The notes under the pieces: generated by a model
Seen by the model: only the letters and a program-made list of their open reading frames with translations
Told to the model about the DNA's origin: nothing
The model's database searches: none
Shown: positions 10,918 to 22,800 of the stretch, piece after piece
How positions within the stretch are numbered: the stretch's first letter is position 1
Layout of the letters: each line of letters starts with the position of its first letter
From: Zizania palustris
Taxonomy: Eukaryota; Streptophyta; Magnoliopsida; Poales; Poaceae
DNA length: 64,000 bases
Assembly (NCBI GenBank): GCA_019279435.1
Contig: JAAALK010000287.1
Location: 23,064,162 to 23,128,161, forward strand
Reading direction: 5' to 3'
Program-made: the position numbers and the translations under genes

Positions 10918-13900
10918 TGTCGCGCCCCGATTTAATAAATCAGGACCTTTATTGAAATTCCAAAGAAAATCAATAAACCAAGACGTTCATAAAGCGACCA
11001 CGTACATTACGGGCAAACATTCACGGTTCGTAGACCGCATTAATACAAAAGTGATTGAAACTGAAGAGAAACTAATAAAATCAAGGGGTCCTAGATGAAC
11101 GCCTCCTTCCAGTCTCGCCTTGACTGGGTCGCTACTCCAGACCTTCATCCTCCTCGTAGTAGACGGGCTCTGATGTTGTAAGTCAACGGGGTGAGTACAG
11201 ATGTACTCAGCAAGCCACCGAATGCAAATATAATGCAAGATAATAACAAGGGAGATAGTGGCTAGTTTAGCGGAAGCAGCATATTTGTAAAGCATTTAAT
11301 GTGAGCAATTTATTAGTACGGAAAAGTAAACATGTGAATGCATCATCATCTTCTAACTCGAGGAGTACGTTTTACCTCCCCGCACAACAGTCCTTACATG
11401 CCATGAATAACTCATCCATTCAAACAATTGTAAACTAACTGCGAGTAGTCACACAACCCGCCCTTGACCGTGGGCTCGGCTTTTCGAAAAGATTGATTTT
11501 ACTCTGATCAGAGATGTACCACTGTACCCACAAGGCACACACTCATCACCTACACCGAAGTGTAACGAGATGACCCATCACACGGGAACTCGTGCCAAAA
11601 CCTTCCATATGGTCTTCCCCGACTCAACAGCACCCTCTTATAGGTTTCGTACCGTGTCTCGCCATGTCGAGTTTCCACAATACCCCCTCTTGAGCCATCG
11701 TCGGTACAAGGCGCCCTGAGGGCTAGCCCCTTGCCCCCTCCACTATGGTGCCGTGAGACGGAGTGTTCCACACTTCCAGTTAGGACTTACCCATTAGACT
11801 TGTGGTTGGTACGGAAATGCTTTGCAACAGATCCCGCAGACCGGTCCTTATAGTGCCCCGGGTGCGACATACCAAAACCCGAGCTTGCACCCGGAACCCA
11901 CCATACTTATAACACACCTAACTCCAACAGAGTCCAGAGACAAGAATAACAGGGTATTACATATACCAGAATCCATCTACTCTACGACTCATTCTTTATA
12001 TCCTATAGCAGTTGTGCCGGTACATTGAGCACTAGCTAATAAAATATTTGTAGAGTGACAAGGAGTTAAGGCTCAATAAGCATGGCTTGGGTTTGCACAC
12101 AAGGACGGGGATCTAATAAATATAAGTGTAGGGCTTGATCTTTGACTAATGCAATATTAACCTATGAGTTATAGCGATAATTTATTAAATCATGGGCTCA
12201 ATAATGATCAACTGTGTCCACAACGGTGGTCGATGACTTGCCTTGATCAGCAAAGGGTGACGGAGGAACCTCGGGGTAGAACTCCTGCTCCTCGACGAAC
12301 TCGTAGTCTTCTCGATACGGGAAATAAACAATACATTCAATAAACAGATAAAATTCACCAATTAAAGGAACATACATCATTTGTGGGTGTTTTTATGTGA
12401 AGTAGTATTTTAATATTCTGAGTTTGATATGAAACAGTGAAGTCTATTATTTTTTAGATTTTTCCCAATTTATTTTCTGTATTATAAATTTTAATCCTAA
12501 GGGATTTTTATTCTTTTATTTAGCAATAATAATTTAAGTAACAGAAACATACTGTTTTATTGTATTAATGTGTAGAGAATAATATTCTGGTTCTAACAAA
12601 ATTTGAATGGTGAAATTTAGAGTTAATTTGAGCAAGATATGAATTTTCAAAGTTTAAATCAATTTCTGGAATTTTATTTAAACAGAAAATGGGCTCTGGT
12701 CCACGGTGAGCCAGGCCCACGGTGGACCGCGCCACTGTGGCGTGGACCGGATCAACCAGATCCGTTGGATCTTGATCCAGCGGCCAGGCGCGAGGCGGGA
12801 GGTTTAAATGAAATTGGACGGCTGAGATTAGATCTCGCGAACCGGTATGACGTGGACGCACCAGATCGCTCCAGCATTTTAAGTCGCGATCGACGGCTGT
12901 AAGCGCTCGGTACCGCTTGGATCAGATCCGAGGGCCCTGATTAAATCCCGAAGGGATTTAATCGTAGCCCTCCGATCACGATCGGACGGTTGTGGGTGCG
13001 TCCGGCACGGCACGTGCGTAAGGGGCACGTACCCCCCCTTCGTCTCCGGCGACGGCGGGCTCGGGTGCGGCCACGGCGGCGACGGCGAGGGCCTAGGGTC
13101 CTAGCTAGGGCCAAAAATGGAACGAGGAGGTCAAAACGGTCTTGTCCATACCTTCGGTGGCGACGACGACGACGAACGGCGACGGCGGCGAGGGTAGACT
13201 GCGAAGGTGGTTCGGGAGCTCGATGGCGACGGCGATCCGGCGGTGTCCACGGCCAACGGAAGGGTGGCCGAGGACGGGCGGTGGTCGACGATCACTCCGG
13301 TGGCGGTGGCTAGGGTGAAGGGGGTCGGGATCGATGGCGAGGGCTCGCCGGAGGCGAAGCAGAGCCGAAGGTCGAAAAAGAGGCGGCGGCGCTCTGTTTT
13401 CGCACGAGGAGGGCTGGGAGTGTGTGGGCTGAGGGCGGTGGTCGTGGAGGGTTTTTATAGGGGGTCGCCGGCGTCTGAATGGCAGGGAACCGTGGGCTTC
13501 CCGAGAGCTCCGGTGATCTCTTTCCAAGCTTTGGGTGGCTTTCCAAAGGCGTGAAAACGCGTCGCCAAGGATGGAAGGGAGGCGGTGGTATGCGGGGAAG
13601 GTGATCCGGGGGTGATCTGGGCGATCGCGGGCGGCCGGCGGCGAGGAACAGAAGGTGATCGCCGGGAGAAAGGAAGGGGGCGATCCCCTTCCATCGGAGA
13701 CGAAGCACCTGACAGGTGGCCCCCACCTGTCAGCGGGCGAAACAGAAAAGGAAGGGCCGACAGGCGGGCCACGGCTGTCAGCGGGCGCGAGAAGGGCATG
13801 GGTGGCTGACGGGTGGGCCAGGCGGGGCGCGGGCGGGAGGAGAGAGGGGAGGGTGGTGCCGACAGGCGGGTCCCGCTTGTCAGTGGGAGGGCAGTGTTGG

Positions 13901-14224
13901 GCTGGGCCTAAAGGCCGCTGGAGGGGGTTTTCGGGGTTGAGGCCCAATGGGATTTAAAATTCATTTCTGATTTAAAATAATTCCTGTAATTCGAATATTT
14001 GATTAAGGGTTGAATCACTGTTGATAAAAATTTGTAAAAATTCCTAAAATTATCTCTTGTGTTCTAGTTCATCTCATAAAATTTTCAAGTCCATATTTTT
14101 AGCATTTCTCCCTGTTTGGCTTTATTTGGGTTCTTTTGGGGTTTTCCTTTAATAATAAACCAAAAATTGATTTAAATAATATTTTTCTTTTTATTTTATT
14201 CCTTTTAATTTCTGGGGTGTTACA
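10918..14224 (-). repeat. 3' LTR of the inner gypsy element
   Basis: 3307 bp, TGTCGCGCCCCG...GGGGTGTTACA on the plus strand. It is nearly identical to 19872-23179. It has an AT-rich outer part and a GC-rich block (about 12.7-13.95 kb) with open frames on both strands. Those frames occur in both LTRs and show no domain, so I do not call them genes. Confidence 0.96.
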
Positions 14225-14241
14225 ATCCTATCCCCCTTACA
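14225..14241 (-). other. polypurine tract of the inner gypsy element
   Basis: The minus strand reads AAGGGGGATAGGATT directly before the 3' LTR. This is a purine-rich primer site at the expected place. Confidence 0.75.
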
Positions 14242-14266
14242 GAGAATCTCGTCCTCGAGATTCAGA

Positions 14267-17200
14267 TCAATCCTCGAATAGCTCAGGATGCTGTGCCTTG
14301 AGTTCATCTTCTTTTTCCCATGTAGCTTCCTCTACTGGATGATTGCTCCACTGCACTTTGCAGAAGCGGATGACTCGACTCCTGGTGGTTCTTTCTTTGA
14401 CTTCCAATATCTTGACCGGTTTTTCCACATAGGTCAGATCTTCTTGGACATCCAACTGCTGAAGATCCACTTGCTCCGTGGGGACGCGAAGACACTTCTT
14501 GAGTTGAGATACATGGAACACATCATGCACTCCAGTCAACGAAGGTGGTAGTTCCAACTGATAAGCTACTTCGCCTTGGCGTCGAATAACGGGAAATGGT
14601 CCAACATATCGAGGGGCCAACTTTCCTCTCATGTTAAATCGTTGAGTCCCACGAAGAGGTGTAACCCGAAGGTAGACATGATCTCCTTCTTCAAAGGCTA
14701 GGTCTCGACGGCGATTGTCGGCGTAGCTCTTCTGTCGTGATTGGGCTGTCTTGAGTCGGTCTCTGATGATCCGTACCTTCTCTTCAGCTTCACGAAGAAT
14801 GTCGGTTCCGAATACTTGGGATTCACCAGTTTGGTCCCAAAGGAGAGGCGTTCTGCACTTACGTCCATATAGGGCTTCAAAAGGAGACATCTGAAGACTG
14901 GCTTGGTAGCTATTGTTGTATGAAAATTCTGCATATGGCAAGCTCTTGTCCCAAGTGGCTCCAAAATCCAAAACACATGCTCGAAGCATATCCTCTAGTA
15001 TCTGATTTACCCTTTCTGTTTGTCCATCTGTCTGAGGATGGTAGGCGGTACTGAAATTTAATCTCGTGCCCATCTCCTCTTGGAGGTTCTTCCAAAAGCG
15101 AGAGGTAAACTGACTTCCTCGGTCAGATACTATCTTCTTGGGCACTCCATGAAGGCATACTATCCGGGCCATGTATAGTTCTGCTAGCTTGGGGCCACTA
15201 AAGGTCGTCTTAACGGCTATGAAATGAGCTACCTTTGTAAGCCGATCAATGATCACCCATATAGAATCATACCCCAGTTGGGTCTTTGGTAATCCGGTGA
15301 TAAAATCCATACCGATCTCTTCCCACTTCCATTCCGGTACTTTAAGTGGCTGTAACAATCCTGCAGGTCTCTGATGTTCAGCTTTTACTCTTCTGCAGGT
15401 GTCACACTCGGCGACAAACTGGGCAATCTCTCTCTTCATGCTAACCCACCAGTAGCGTTCCTTCAGATCCTGGTACATCTTGGTACTGCCGGGATGAATA
15501 GAGTACAATGTATCATGGGCTTCTCTTAGGATAAGAGTCTTTATTTCAGGTTTGTCCGGCACACATATCCGAGTTCCAAACCATATGGTGCCATTCTCGT
15601 CCTCGGAAAATCCGGGGGCTTTTCCTTGTCTCATGTTCTTCTTAATGGCTGCTATATCCGGGTCCTCTGATTGAGCTTCACGAATCTGCTCAAACAAGAC
15701 AGGTTGGGTCTCCAAGGTGGCTAGATATGCTCTGGTGGTCAATCCGAGATTTAAGTTTTCCATCTCCTTACATAACAAGGGTGCGTGTTCTTGAATCATC
15801 ATGGTCGTGCAATATCCTTTGCGACTTAAGGCATCAGCTACCACATTGGCTTTTCCTGGGTGGTAGTGAATACCCAAGTCATAGTCCTTGATCAATTCCA
15901 GCCATCGTCTTTGTCTCAAGTTCAGATCTGGCTGTGTGAAGATATACTTCAAGCTCTTGTGATCCGTAAAGATCTCACAGCGGTTCCCCACCAAATAATG
16001 CCTCCAAATCTTGAGGGCGTGCACTACGGCGGCTAATTCCAGATCATGGGTCGGATAATTTAACTCATGAGGTCTCAACTGACGGGAGGCATAAGAGATA
16101 ACTTTCCCATCTTGCATAAGAACACATCCCAATCCTTGGCGAGATGCGTCGCAATAGACATGGAAGTCTTTGCGGATATCCGGTAGGGTCAGTATAGGTG
16201 CAGATACCAAACGAGTCTTGAGGGTGCGGAAACTTTCCTCGCATTCAGGAGTCCATTCAAACTTCTCTCCTTTTTGCAACAATTTAGTCATTGGCTTGGC
16301 TATCTTTGAAAAATTCTCGATGAATCTTCGGTAATATCCGGCCAATCCCAGAAAACTGCGTATCTCTGATACGTTCATGGGTGGCAACCAATCTGTAACT
16401 GCTTCTACAGTGGCAGGGTCTACTACGATTCCTTGCGCAGAGATGATGTGTCCGAGGAACTTTACTTCTGCCGTCCAAAACTTGCATTTGCTGTACTTGG
16501 CATACAATTGGTGTTCCCTTAACTTCCCTAAGGTTAACCGGAGGTGAGTCTCGTGCTCCTTCTGGTCCTTGGAATAAATGAGGATGTCGTCGATGAAAAC
16601 CACTATAAACTTGTCCAAATACTCCATGAACACTTTATTCATCATATTCATGAAGAATGCAGGGGCGTTGGTCAATCCAAAGGACATAACCGTACACTCA
16701 TATAATCCATAACGGGTGGTGAAGGCAGTCTTGGGTATATCTTCTTCTCGAATCCTCAACTGATGGTAACCAGATCGCAGGTCGATCTTCGAGAATACCG
16801 TAGCTCCTTTTAGCTGGTCGAAGAGATCATCGATCCGAGGCAACGGGTACTTATTCTTGATTGTTACCTCATTCAAGGCGCGGTAATCCACACACATACG
16901 CTTTGCCTTGTCTTCTTTCTCCTCGACAAAGATGACGGGGGCACCCCATGGTGACGTGCTAGGTCTGATGTAGCCTTTCCTCTCAAGATCCTCCAACTGT
17001 TGCTTCATCTCAGCTAATTCATTGGCGGCCATCCGGTATGGTCGCTTATAGATAGGGGTGGTTCCAGGCACCAAGTCAATCCTGAACTCGATGTCTCTCC
17101 TGGGTGGCATTCCTGGTAAGTCCTCTGGAAACACGTCCGGGTACTCACAGACTATCGGTATTTCTTCCAAGGTAATCTGGTGCAGTCTTGGTCTTCTGAT

Positions 17201-18745
17201 CTTTAGTCTTGGCATCTGAAATGTAACGGCAATCCCTTCTTCGCTGGTCACGGTTACTTTTCTCTGGGCACATTCTATCACCCCTTGGTATTTATTTAGC
17301 CAATCCATTCCTAGAATGAGATCTAGGCCTTGGCATTCTATTAGGATGGGGTCGGCCCAGAATATGGTGCCGTGGATATCTATCCATACCTTTGGGCTAT
17401 ATGTTAGGGCTAGGGTTTGTTTTCCTGGAGTGACTATTTGTACGGCTCTGGGTAGATCTTCGGTGTTTAGATTGTTCTTTTCCACAAAATCAGTTGATAT
17501 GAAGGAGTGCGTAGCTCCAGTGTCAAATAAAACCACTGCAAGTGCTGAATGTACCAAGAACTTACCCATTACTATCTCTGGTGCGGCCTGAGCTTCTTCC
17601 GCGGTGACGTGATTGACTCGGGCGCGGATGGCGGGGTTCGCGGCAACTCCTTGGACGCGCTTAGGATGGGGGCAAGCATTGGAGTAATGCCCCTCCTGAC
17701 GGCAGTTGAAGCATACCACGGGCTTGCCGTGCTTGTCGCGCAGGATCTCTGCCTTCTTGGCCGGGGCAGCTGGGGCAGTTGGTGCGGCTGGAACGGCACG
17801 AGGTTGGCTGGCTCCGGTATTGGCAGCTGGTGGCGCCGGGCGATATACAGGCCGGGGGTGGTACTGTGGCGCTGGTGGGGGTGGAGCAAAACGGGGTCTC
17901 TGGGCCATACCCTGGTTCTGCCTGAAGGCTATCATCCTCTTCTTCTTCAGGTCAACTTTATTCTGTTGAGTTTCTTGCATAATAGCTTTGTTCACCAACT
18001 TTTGGAAGTTGGCGAAGTCTCCTGAGATGAGTTGTAGGGACAACTCGTCCTTTAGTCCCCTAAGGAACTTGGCCTGTCTGGCCGCGTCTGTACGGACCTC
18101 CTCTGGTGCGTACCGGGCCAGACGGTTAAACTCATGCAGATACTCGGTGACAGATCTGCTCCCTTGTTGTAGATCTCTGAATTCCTGTTGCTTCTGAGCA
18201 ACGAGGCCGTCAGGGATGTGGGCGGCACGAAAAGCGGCCGAGAACTCCGCCCAAGTGGGGGCGTGGCCCTCAGGCAGGGTCTCACGATGGTTGTCCCACC
18301 ACTCTGCGGCGGGACCATGAAGCTGGTGGGTGGCGAAGGCCACCCTCTCCTGCTCAGTGCAGGTCAGGAGATCGAGTTTCTTCTCGATTGCCCGCAACCA
18401 ATCCCCAGCCTCCATGGGGTTGGTGGTGCTTGAGAAAGTCGGTGGGCGGACTCGGAGGAACTCCGAGAGTTGTGACGCGGGAGCGGGAGCTGGTGTGGCG
18501 GGTCGGGGCAGCTCGGGCTGTTGGTGGAGGCGAAAGAAGTGAGCCTGCTGCTCTTGCATTTGTTGCTGCTGCTGCTGCATCTGGTGCAGGAGGGCTGAGA
18601 CCAGCTGGTTTTGGGTGGCCATCATTTCAGCCACGGTGGGGTGGTTGGCGACCGGGGCCTGCCTCTGCCCGGTGGCTCCCCATTGTGGCAGGTTGCCACT
18701 CTCCCCTCCGTTCTGAGGAGCGTCTGATCCTTGGGTGTTAGTCAT
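14267..18745 (-). CDS. gag-pol polyprotein of the inner gypsy element
   Basis: A single open frame of 1492 codons. A Gln-rich N-terminus leads into the gag domain (about residues 100-260, with AAEWWDNHRETLP and SVTEYLHEFNRLARY). A CCHC knuckle (CFNCRQEGHYSNAC) follows near residue 345 and the protease LFDTGATHSF near 403. The reverse transcriptase with FIDDI is near 717, RNase H (CDASRQGLGCVL) near 865, the integrase HHCC finger at about 1080-1115 and the DDE core at about 1147-1247 (GMDFITG, SDRGSQF). The end has a chromodomain-like stretch (KVQWSNHPVEEATWE, about 1450-1485) that may direct integration into heterochromatin. No stop, frameshift or missing catalytic residue is seen. Gag and pol share one frame, as is usual for this group. 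Confidence 0.95.
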   Translation of the reverse strand: MTNTQGSDAPQNGGESGNLPQWGATGQRQAPVANHPTVAEMMATQNQLVSALLHQMQQQQQQMQEQQAHFFRLHQQPELPRPATPAPAPASQLSEFLRVRPPTFSSTTNPMEAGDWLRAIEKKLDLLTCTEQERVAFATHQLHGPAAEWWDNHRETLPEGHAPTWAEFSAAFRAAHIPDGLVAQKQQEFRDLQQGSRSVTEYLHEFNRLARYAPEEVRTDAARQAKFLRGLKDELSLQLISGDFANFQKLVNKAIMQETQQNKVDLKKKRMIAFRQNQGMAQRPRFAPPPPAPQYHPRPVYRPAPPAANTGASQPRAVPAAPTAPAAPAKKAEILRDKHGKPVVCFNCRQEGHYSNACPHPKRVQGVAANPAIRARVNHVTAEEAQAAPEIVMGKFLVHSALAVVLFDTGATHSFISTDFVEKNNLNTEDLPRAVQIVTPGKQTLALTYSPKVWIDIHGTIFWADPILIECQGLDLILGMDWLNKYQGVIECAQRKVTVTSEEGIAVTFQMPRLKIRRPRLHQITLEEIPIVCEYPDVFPEDLPGMPPRRDIEFRIDLVPGTTPIYKRPYRMAANELAEMKQQLEDLERKGYIRPSTSPWGAPVIFVEEKEDKAKRMCVDYRALNEVTIKNKYPLPRIDDLFDQLKGATVFSKIDLRSGYHQLRIREEDIPKTAFTTRYGLYECTVMSFGLTNAPAFFMNMMNKVFMEYLDKFIVVFIDDILIYSKDQKEHETHLRLTLGKLREHQLYAKYSKCKFWTAEVKFLGHIISAQGIVVDPATVEAVTDWLPPMNVSEIRSFLGLAGYYRRFIENFSKIAKPMTKLLQKGEKFEWTPECEESFRTLKTRLVSAPILTLPDIRKDFHVYCDASRQGLGCVLMQDGKVISYASRQLRPHELNYPTHDLELAAVVHALKIWRHYLVGNRCEIFTDHKSLKYIFTQPDLNLRQRRWLELIKDYDLGIHYHPGKANVVADALSRKGYCTTMMIQEHAPLLCKEMENLNLGLTTRAYLATLETQPVLFEQIREAQSEDPDIAAIKKNMRQGKAPGFSEDENGTIWFGTRICVPDKPEIKTLILREAHDTLYSIHPGSTKMYQDLKERYWWVSMKREIAQFVAECDTCRRVKAEHQRPAGLLQPLKVPEWKWEEIGMDFITGLPKTQLGYDSIWVIIDRLTKVAHFIAVKTTFSGPKLAELYMARIVCLHGVPKKIVSDRGSQFTSRFWKNLQEEMGTRLNFSTAYHPQTDGQTERVNQILEDMLRACVLDFGATWDKSLPYAEFSYNNSYQASLQMSPFEALYGRKCRTPLLWDQTGESQVFGTDILREAEEKVRIIRDRLKTAQSRQKSYADNRRRDLAFEEGDHVYLRVTPLRGTQRFNMRGKLAPRYVGPFPVIRRQGEVAYQLELPPSLTGVHDVFHVSQLKKCLRVPTEQVDLQQLDVQEDLTYVEKPVKILEVKERTTRSRVIRFCKVQWSNHPVEEATWEKEDELKAQHPELFED

Positions 18746-18924
18746 CCTGGAATTTTCAATATGTACACATATTTATTTTGGTGAACTTCTTTATATTTTA
18801 TTTCAAAAGGGTACCGTTCTTGCGGTTACATTTATTAATTTTCTCATTCATGCCTTATATTGTGACATGAATGCTAATACAATCAAGTAAAAATGAAAAT
18901 AACAATCAATCGTAAAAACTACGT

Positions 18925-19731
18925 CTATGGCAGCTCAGGGGACGGCTCGATCTCAGGCTCGTAGGAGACGGGCGGGGTCGAGGAACTGGACGGTCCGGCG
19001 GGTGGTGCACTGTGGGAGATCCTCTTGGGTCTCACTGTGGGAGTCTGAATGGGTTTCTTCCGGCGAGGCGGAAGGGGTGCGATCTCCTCTATGTCCTTCT
19101 TTAATTCCTCGATCTGGTAGCGGAGGTGCGGGTTGGTGGCGACACGCTGTCGAAGGAGCTCATTCTGACGCCGCAAGTCCTCTGCCTCGGCAGCCAAGCG
19201 GTGTCCCTGCTGGATGCGGCGACGAAGCTCTCCGTTCTCGCGGTTCAGGTCCTCGGAGGAATGGCGGTAGAAACTGATAGTGTCGCGTTGTCCATTGGCG
19301 TCCTGCAGCGCCTCGTAGTGGAGATCATCCATGGCCTCCAACAAGCGCATGGTATGACCAATCGCTGAATGACGCTGGGAGAGGGTGCTGACGAAGACAC
19401 TGTGTGGGCTCCCTGGGGTGCGAAGAGGTACGAAGCGGAAGTCCGTGTCGTAGAGCTCGCTGTCGTAGATCATCCGGAGCTCTGTAAGTGCCTGGAGGGC
19501 GGTGCGCTGACTGGCTACCAGGAAGGTAGGTCCTCCTCCGCGGTAGGTGTGAGCTGTCTGAGGGGAGGGCTTGACGACGACGGTGACCTCGCAGTAGCTT
19601 TCTTCCTCGTCGGGGAAGACTCCATGGTACATCGGCTCTTGCTCGAAGCCGAGGAAACTGACGAGCATGCGGAGCTCGCGGATGAATCCGGTCTCGTCAC
19701 GAAGGTTCCCATTCACGGTACGGATCGGCAT
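18925..19731 (-). CDS. extra ORF upstream of gag (ORF0-like) in the inner gypsy element
   Basis: A 268-codon frame lies between the primer-binding site and gag, on the same strand. It starts MPIRTVNGNLRDETG. The first half is a compact globular-looking region. The second half has a heptad-like helix (RENGELRRRIQQGHRLAAE, DLRRQNELLRQRV, RYQIEELKKDIEE) and a Pro/Ser-rich end. An additional ORF ahead of gag is known from rice RIRE3/RIRE8-like elements. I know of no proven function. Its intact state in a young copy suggests that it is under selection in the family. Confidence 0.75.
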   Translation of the reverse strand: MPIRTVNGNLRDETGFIRELRMLVSFLGFEQEPMYHGVFPDEEESYCEVTVVVKPSPQTAHTYRGGGPTFLVASQRTALQALTELRMIYDSELYDTDFRFVPLRTPGSPHSVFVSTLSQRHSAIGHTMRLLEAMDDLHYEALQDANGQRDTISFYRHSSEDLNRENGELRRRIQQGHRLAAEAEDLRRQNELLRQRVATNPHLRYQIEELKKDIEEIAPLPPRRKKPIQTPTVRPKRISHSAPPAGPSSSSTPPVSYEPEIEPSPELP

Positions 19732-19859
19732 CTACAAAAGAGAGAAAATTTTTGTGAAAATCTTAGAAGATGAGAGGATAAGTAATCTTTTGTAAAATAT
19801 AGTGAATATATATAAGTCCTAGGGTCAGGTCTGTTTGGCTCCCTACAGTCAAGTCGGCT

Positions 19860-19871
19860 CTGATACCATCT
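19860..19871 (-). other. primer-binding site (initiator tRNA-Met) of the inner gypsy element
   Basis: The minus strand reads TGGTATCAGAGC near the 5' LTR, complementary to the 3' end of plant initiator tRNA-Met. It fixes the minus orientation and identifies 19872-23179 as the 5' LTR. Confidence 0.92.
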
Positions 19872-22800
19872 TGTCGCGCCCCGATTTAATAAATCAGGAC
19901 CTTTATTGAAATTCCAAAGAAAATCAATAAACCAAGACGTTCATAAAGCGACCACGTACATTACGGGCAAACATTCACGGTTCGTAGACCGCATTAATAC
20001 AAAAGTGATTGAAAGTGAAGAGAAACTAATAAAATCAAGGGGTCCTAGATGAACGCCTCCTTCCAGTCTCGCCTTGACTGGGTCGCTACTCCAGACCTTC
20101 ATCCTCCTCGTAGTAGACGGGCTCTGATGTTGTAAGTCAACGGGGTGAGTACAGATGTACTCAGCAAGCCACCGAATGCAAATATAATGCAAGATAATAA
20201 CAAGGGAGATAGTGGCTAGTTTAGCGGAAGCAGCATATTTGTAAAGCATTTAATGTGAGCAATTTATTAGTACGGAAAAGTAAACATGTGAATGCATCAT
20301 CATCTTCTAACTCGAGGAGTACGTTTTACCTCCCCGCACAACAGTCCTTACATGCCATGAATAACTCATCCATTCAAACAATTGTAAACTAACTGCGAGT
20401 AGTCACACAACCCGCCCTTGACCGTGGGCTCGGCTTTTCGAAAAGATTGATTTTACTCTGATCAGAGATGTACCACTGTACCCACAAGGCACGCACTCAT
20501 CACCTACACCGAAGTGTAACGAGATGACCCATCACACGGGAACTCGTGCCAAAACCTTCCATATGGTCTTCCCCGACTCAACAGCACCCTCTTATAGGTT
20601 TCGTACCGTGTCTCGCCATGTCGAGTTTCCACAATACCCCCTCTTGAGCCATCGTCGGTACAAGGCGCCCTGAGGGCTAGCCCCTTGCCCCCTCCACTAT
20701 GGTGCCGTGAGACGGAGTGTTCCACACTTCCAGTTAGGACTTACCCATTAGACTTGTGGTTGGTACGGAAATGCTTTGCAACAGATCCCGCAGACCGGTC
20801 CTTATAGTGCCCCGGGTGCGACATACCAAAACCCGAGCTTGCACCCGGAACCCACCATACTTATAACACACCTAACTCCAACAGAGTCCAGAGACAAGAA
20901 TAACAGGGTATTACATATACCAGAATCCATCTACTCTACGACTCATTCTTTATATCCTATAGCAGTTGTGCCGGTACATTGAGCACTAGCTAATAAAATA
21001 TTTGTAGAGTGACAAGGAGTTAAGGCTCAATAAGCATGGCTTGGGTTTGCACACAAGGACGGGGATCTAATAAATATAAGTGTAGGGCTTGATCTTTGAC
21101 TAATGCAATATTAACCTATGAGTTATAGCGATAATTTATTAAATCATGGGCTCAATAATGATCAACTGTGTCCACAACGGTGGTCGATGACTTGCCTTGA
21201 TCAGCAAAGGGTGACGGAGGAACCTCGGGGTAGAACTCCTGCTCCTCGACGAACTCGTAGTCTTCTCGATACGGGAAATAAACAATACATTCAATAAACA
21301 GATAAAATTCACCAATTAAAGGAACATACATCATTTGTGGGTGTTTTTATGTGAAGTAGTATTTTAATATTCTGAGTTTGATATGAAACAGTGAAGTCTA
21401 TTATTTTTTAGATTTTTCCCAATTTATTTTCTGTATTATAAATTTTAATCCTAAGGGATTTTTATTCTTTTATTTAGCAATAATAATTTAAGTAACAGAA
21501 ACATACTGTTTTATTGTATTAATGTGTAGAGAATAATATTCTGGTTCTAACAAAATTTGAATGGTGAAATTTAGAGTTAATTTGAGCAAGATATGAATTT
21601 TCAAAGTTTAAATCAATTTCTGGAATTTTATTTAAACAGAAAATGGGCTCTGGTCCACGGTGAGCCAGGCCCACGGTGGACCGCGCCACTGTGGCGTGGA
21701 CCGGATCAACCAGATCCGTTGGATCTTGATCCAGCGGCCAGGCGCGAGGCGGGAGGTTTAAATGAAATTGGACGGCTGAGATTAGATCTCGCGAACCGGT
21801 ATGACGTGGACGCACCAGATCGCTCCAGCATTTTAAGTCGCGATCGACGGCTGTAAGCGCTCGGTACCGCTTGGATCAGATCCGAGGGCCCTGATTAAAT
21901 CCCGAAGGGATTTAATCGTAGCCCTCCGATCACGATCGGACGGTTGTGGGTGCGTCCGGCACGGCACGTGCGTAAGGGGCACGTACCCCCCCCTTCGTCT
22001 CCGGCGACGGCGGGCTCGGGTGCGGCCACGGCGGCGACGGCGAGGGCCTAGGGTCCTAGCTAGGGCCAAAAATGGAACGAGGAGGTCAAAACGGTCTTGT
22101 CCATACCTTCGGTGGCGACGACGGCGACGGACGGCGACGGCGGCGAGGGTAGACTGCGAAGGTGGTTCGGGAGCTCGATGGCGACGGCGATCCGGCGGTG
22201 TCCACGGCCAACGGAAGGGTGGCCGAGGACGAGCGGTGGTCGACGATCACTCCGGTGGCGGTGGCTAGGGTGAAGGGGGTCGGGATCGACGGCGAGGGCT
22301 CGCCGGAGGCGAAGCAGAGCCGAAGGTCGAAAAAGAGGCGGCAGCGCTCTGTTTTCGCACGAGGAGGGCTGGGAGTGTGTGGGCTGAGGGCGGTGGTCGT
22401 GGAGGGTTTTTATAGGGGGTCGCCGGCGTCTGGATGGCAGGGAACCGTGGGCTTCCCGAGAGCTCCGGTGATCTCTTTCCAAGCTTTGGGTGGCTTTCCA
22501 AAGGCGTGAAAACGCGTCGCCAAGGATGGAAGGGAGGCGGTGGTATGCGGGGAAGGTGATCCGGGGGTGATCTGGGCGATCGCGGGCGGCCGGCGGCGAG
22601 GAACAGAAGGTGATCGCCGGGAGAAAGGAAGGGGGCGATCCCCTTCCATCGGAGACGAAGCACCTGACAGGTGGCCCCCACCTGTCAGCGGGCGAAACAG
22701 AAAAGGAAGGGCCGACAGGCGGGCCACGGCTGTCAGCGGGCGCGAGAAGGGCATGGGTGGCTGACGGGTGGGCCAGGCGGGGCGCGGGCGGGAGGAGAGA

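Noticed and set aside
12900..13960. Long open frames on both strands in the GC-rich part of the inner LTR (for example 280 codons on the minus strand)
   Set aside because: The same frames occur in the other LTR at 21855-22915. They are Pro/Arg-rich low-complexity translations of GC-rich DNA without a domain.
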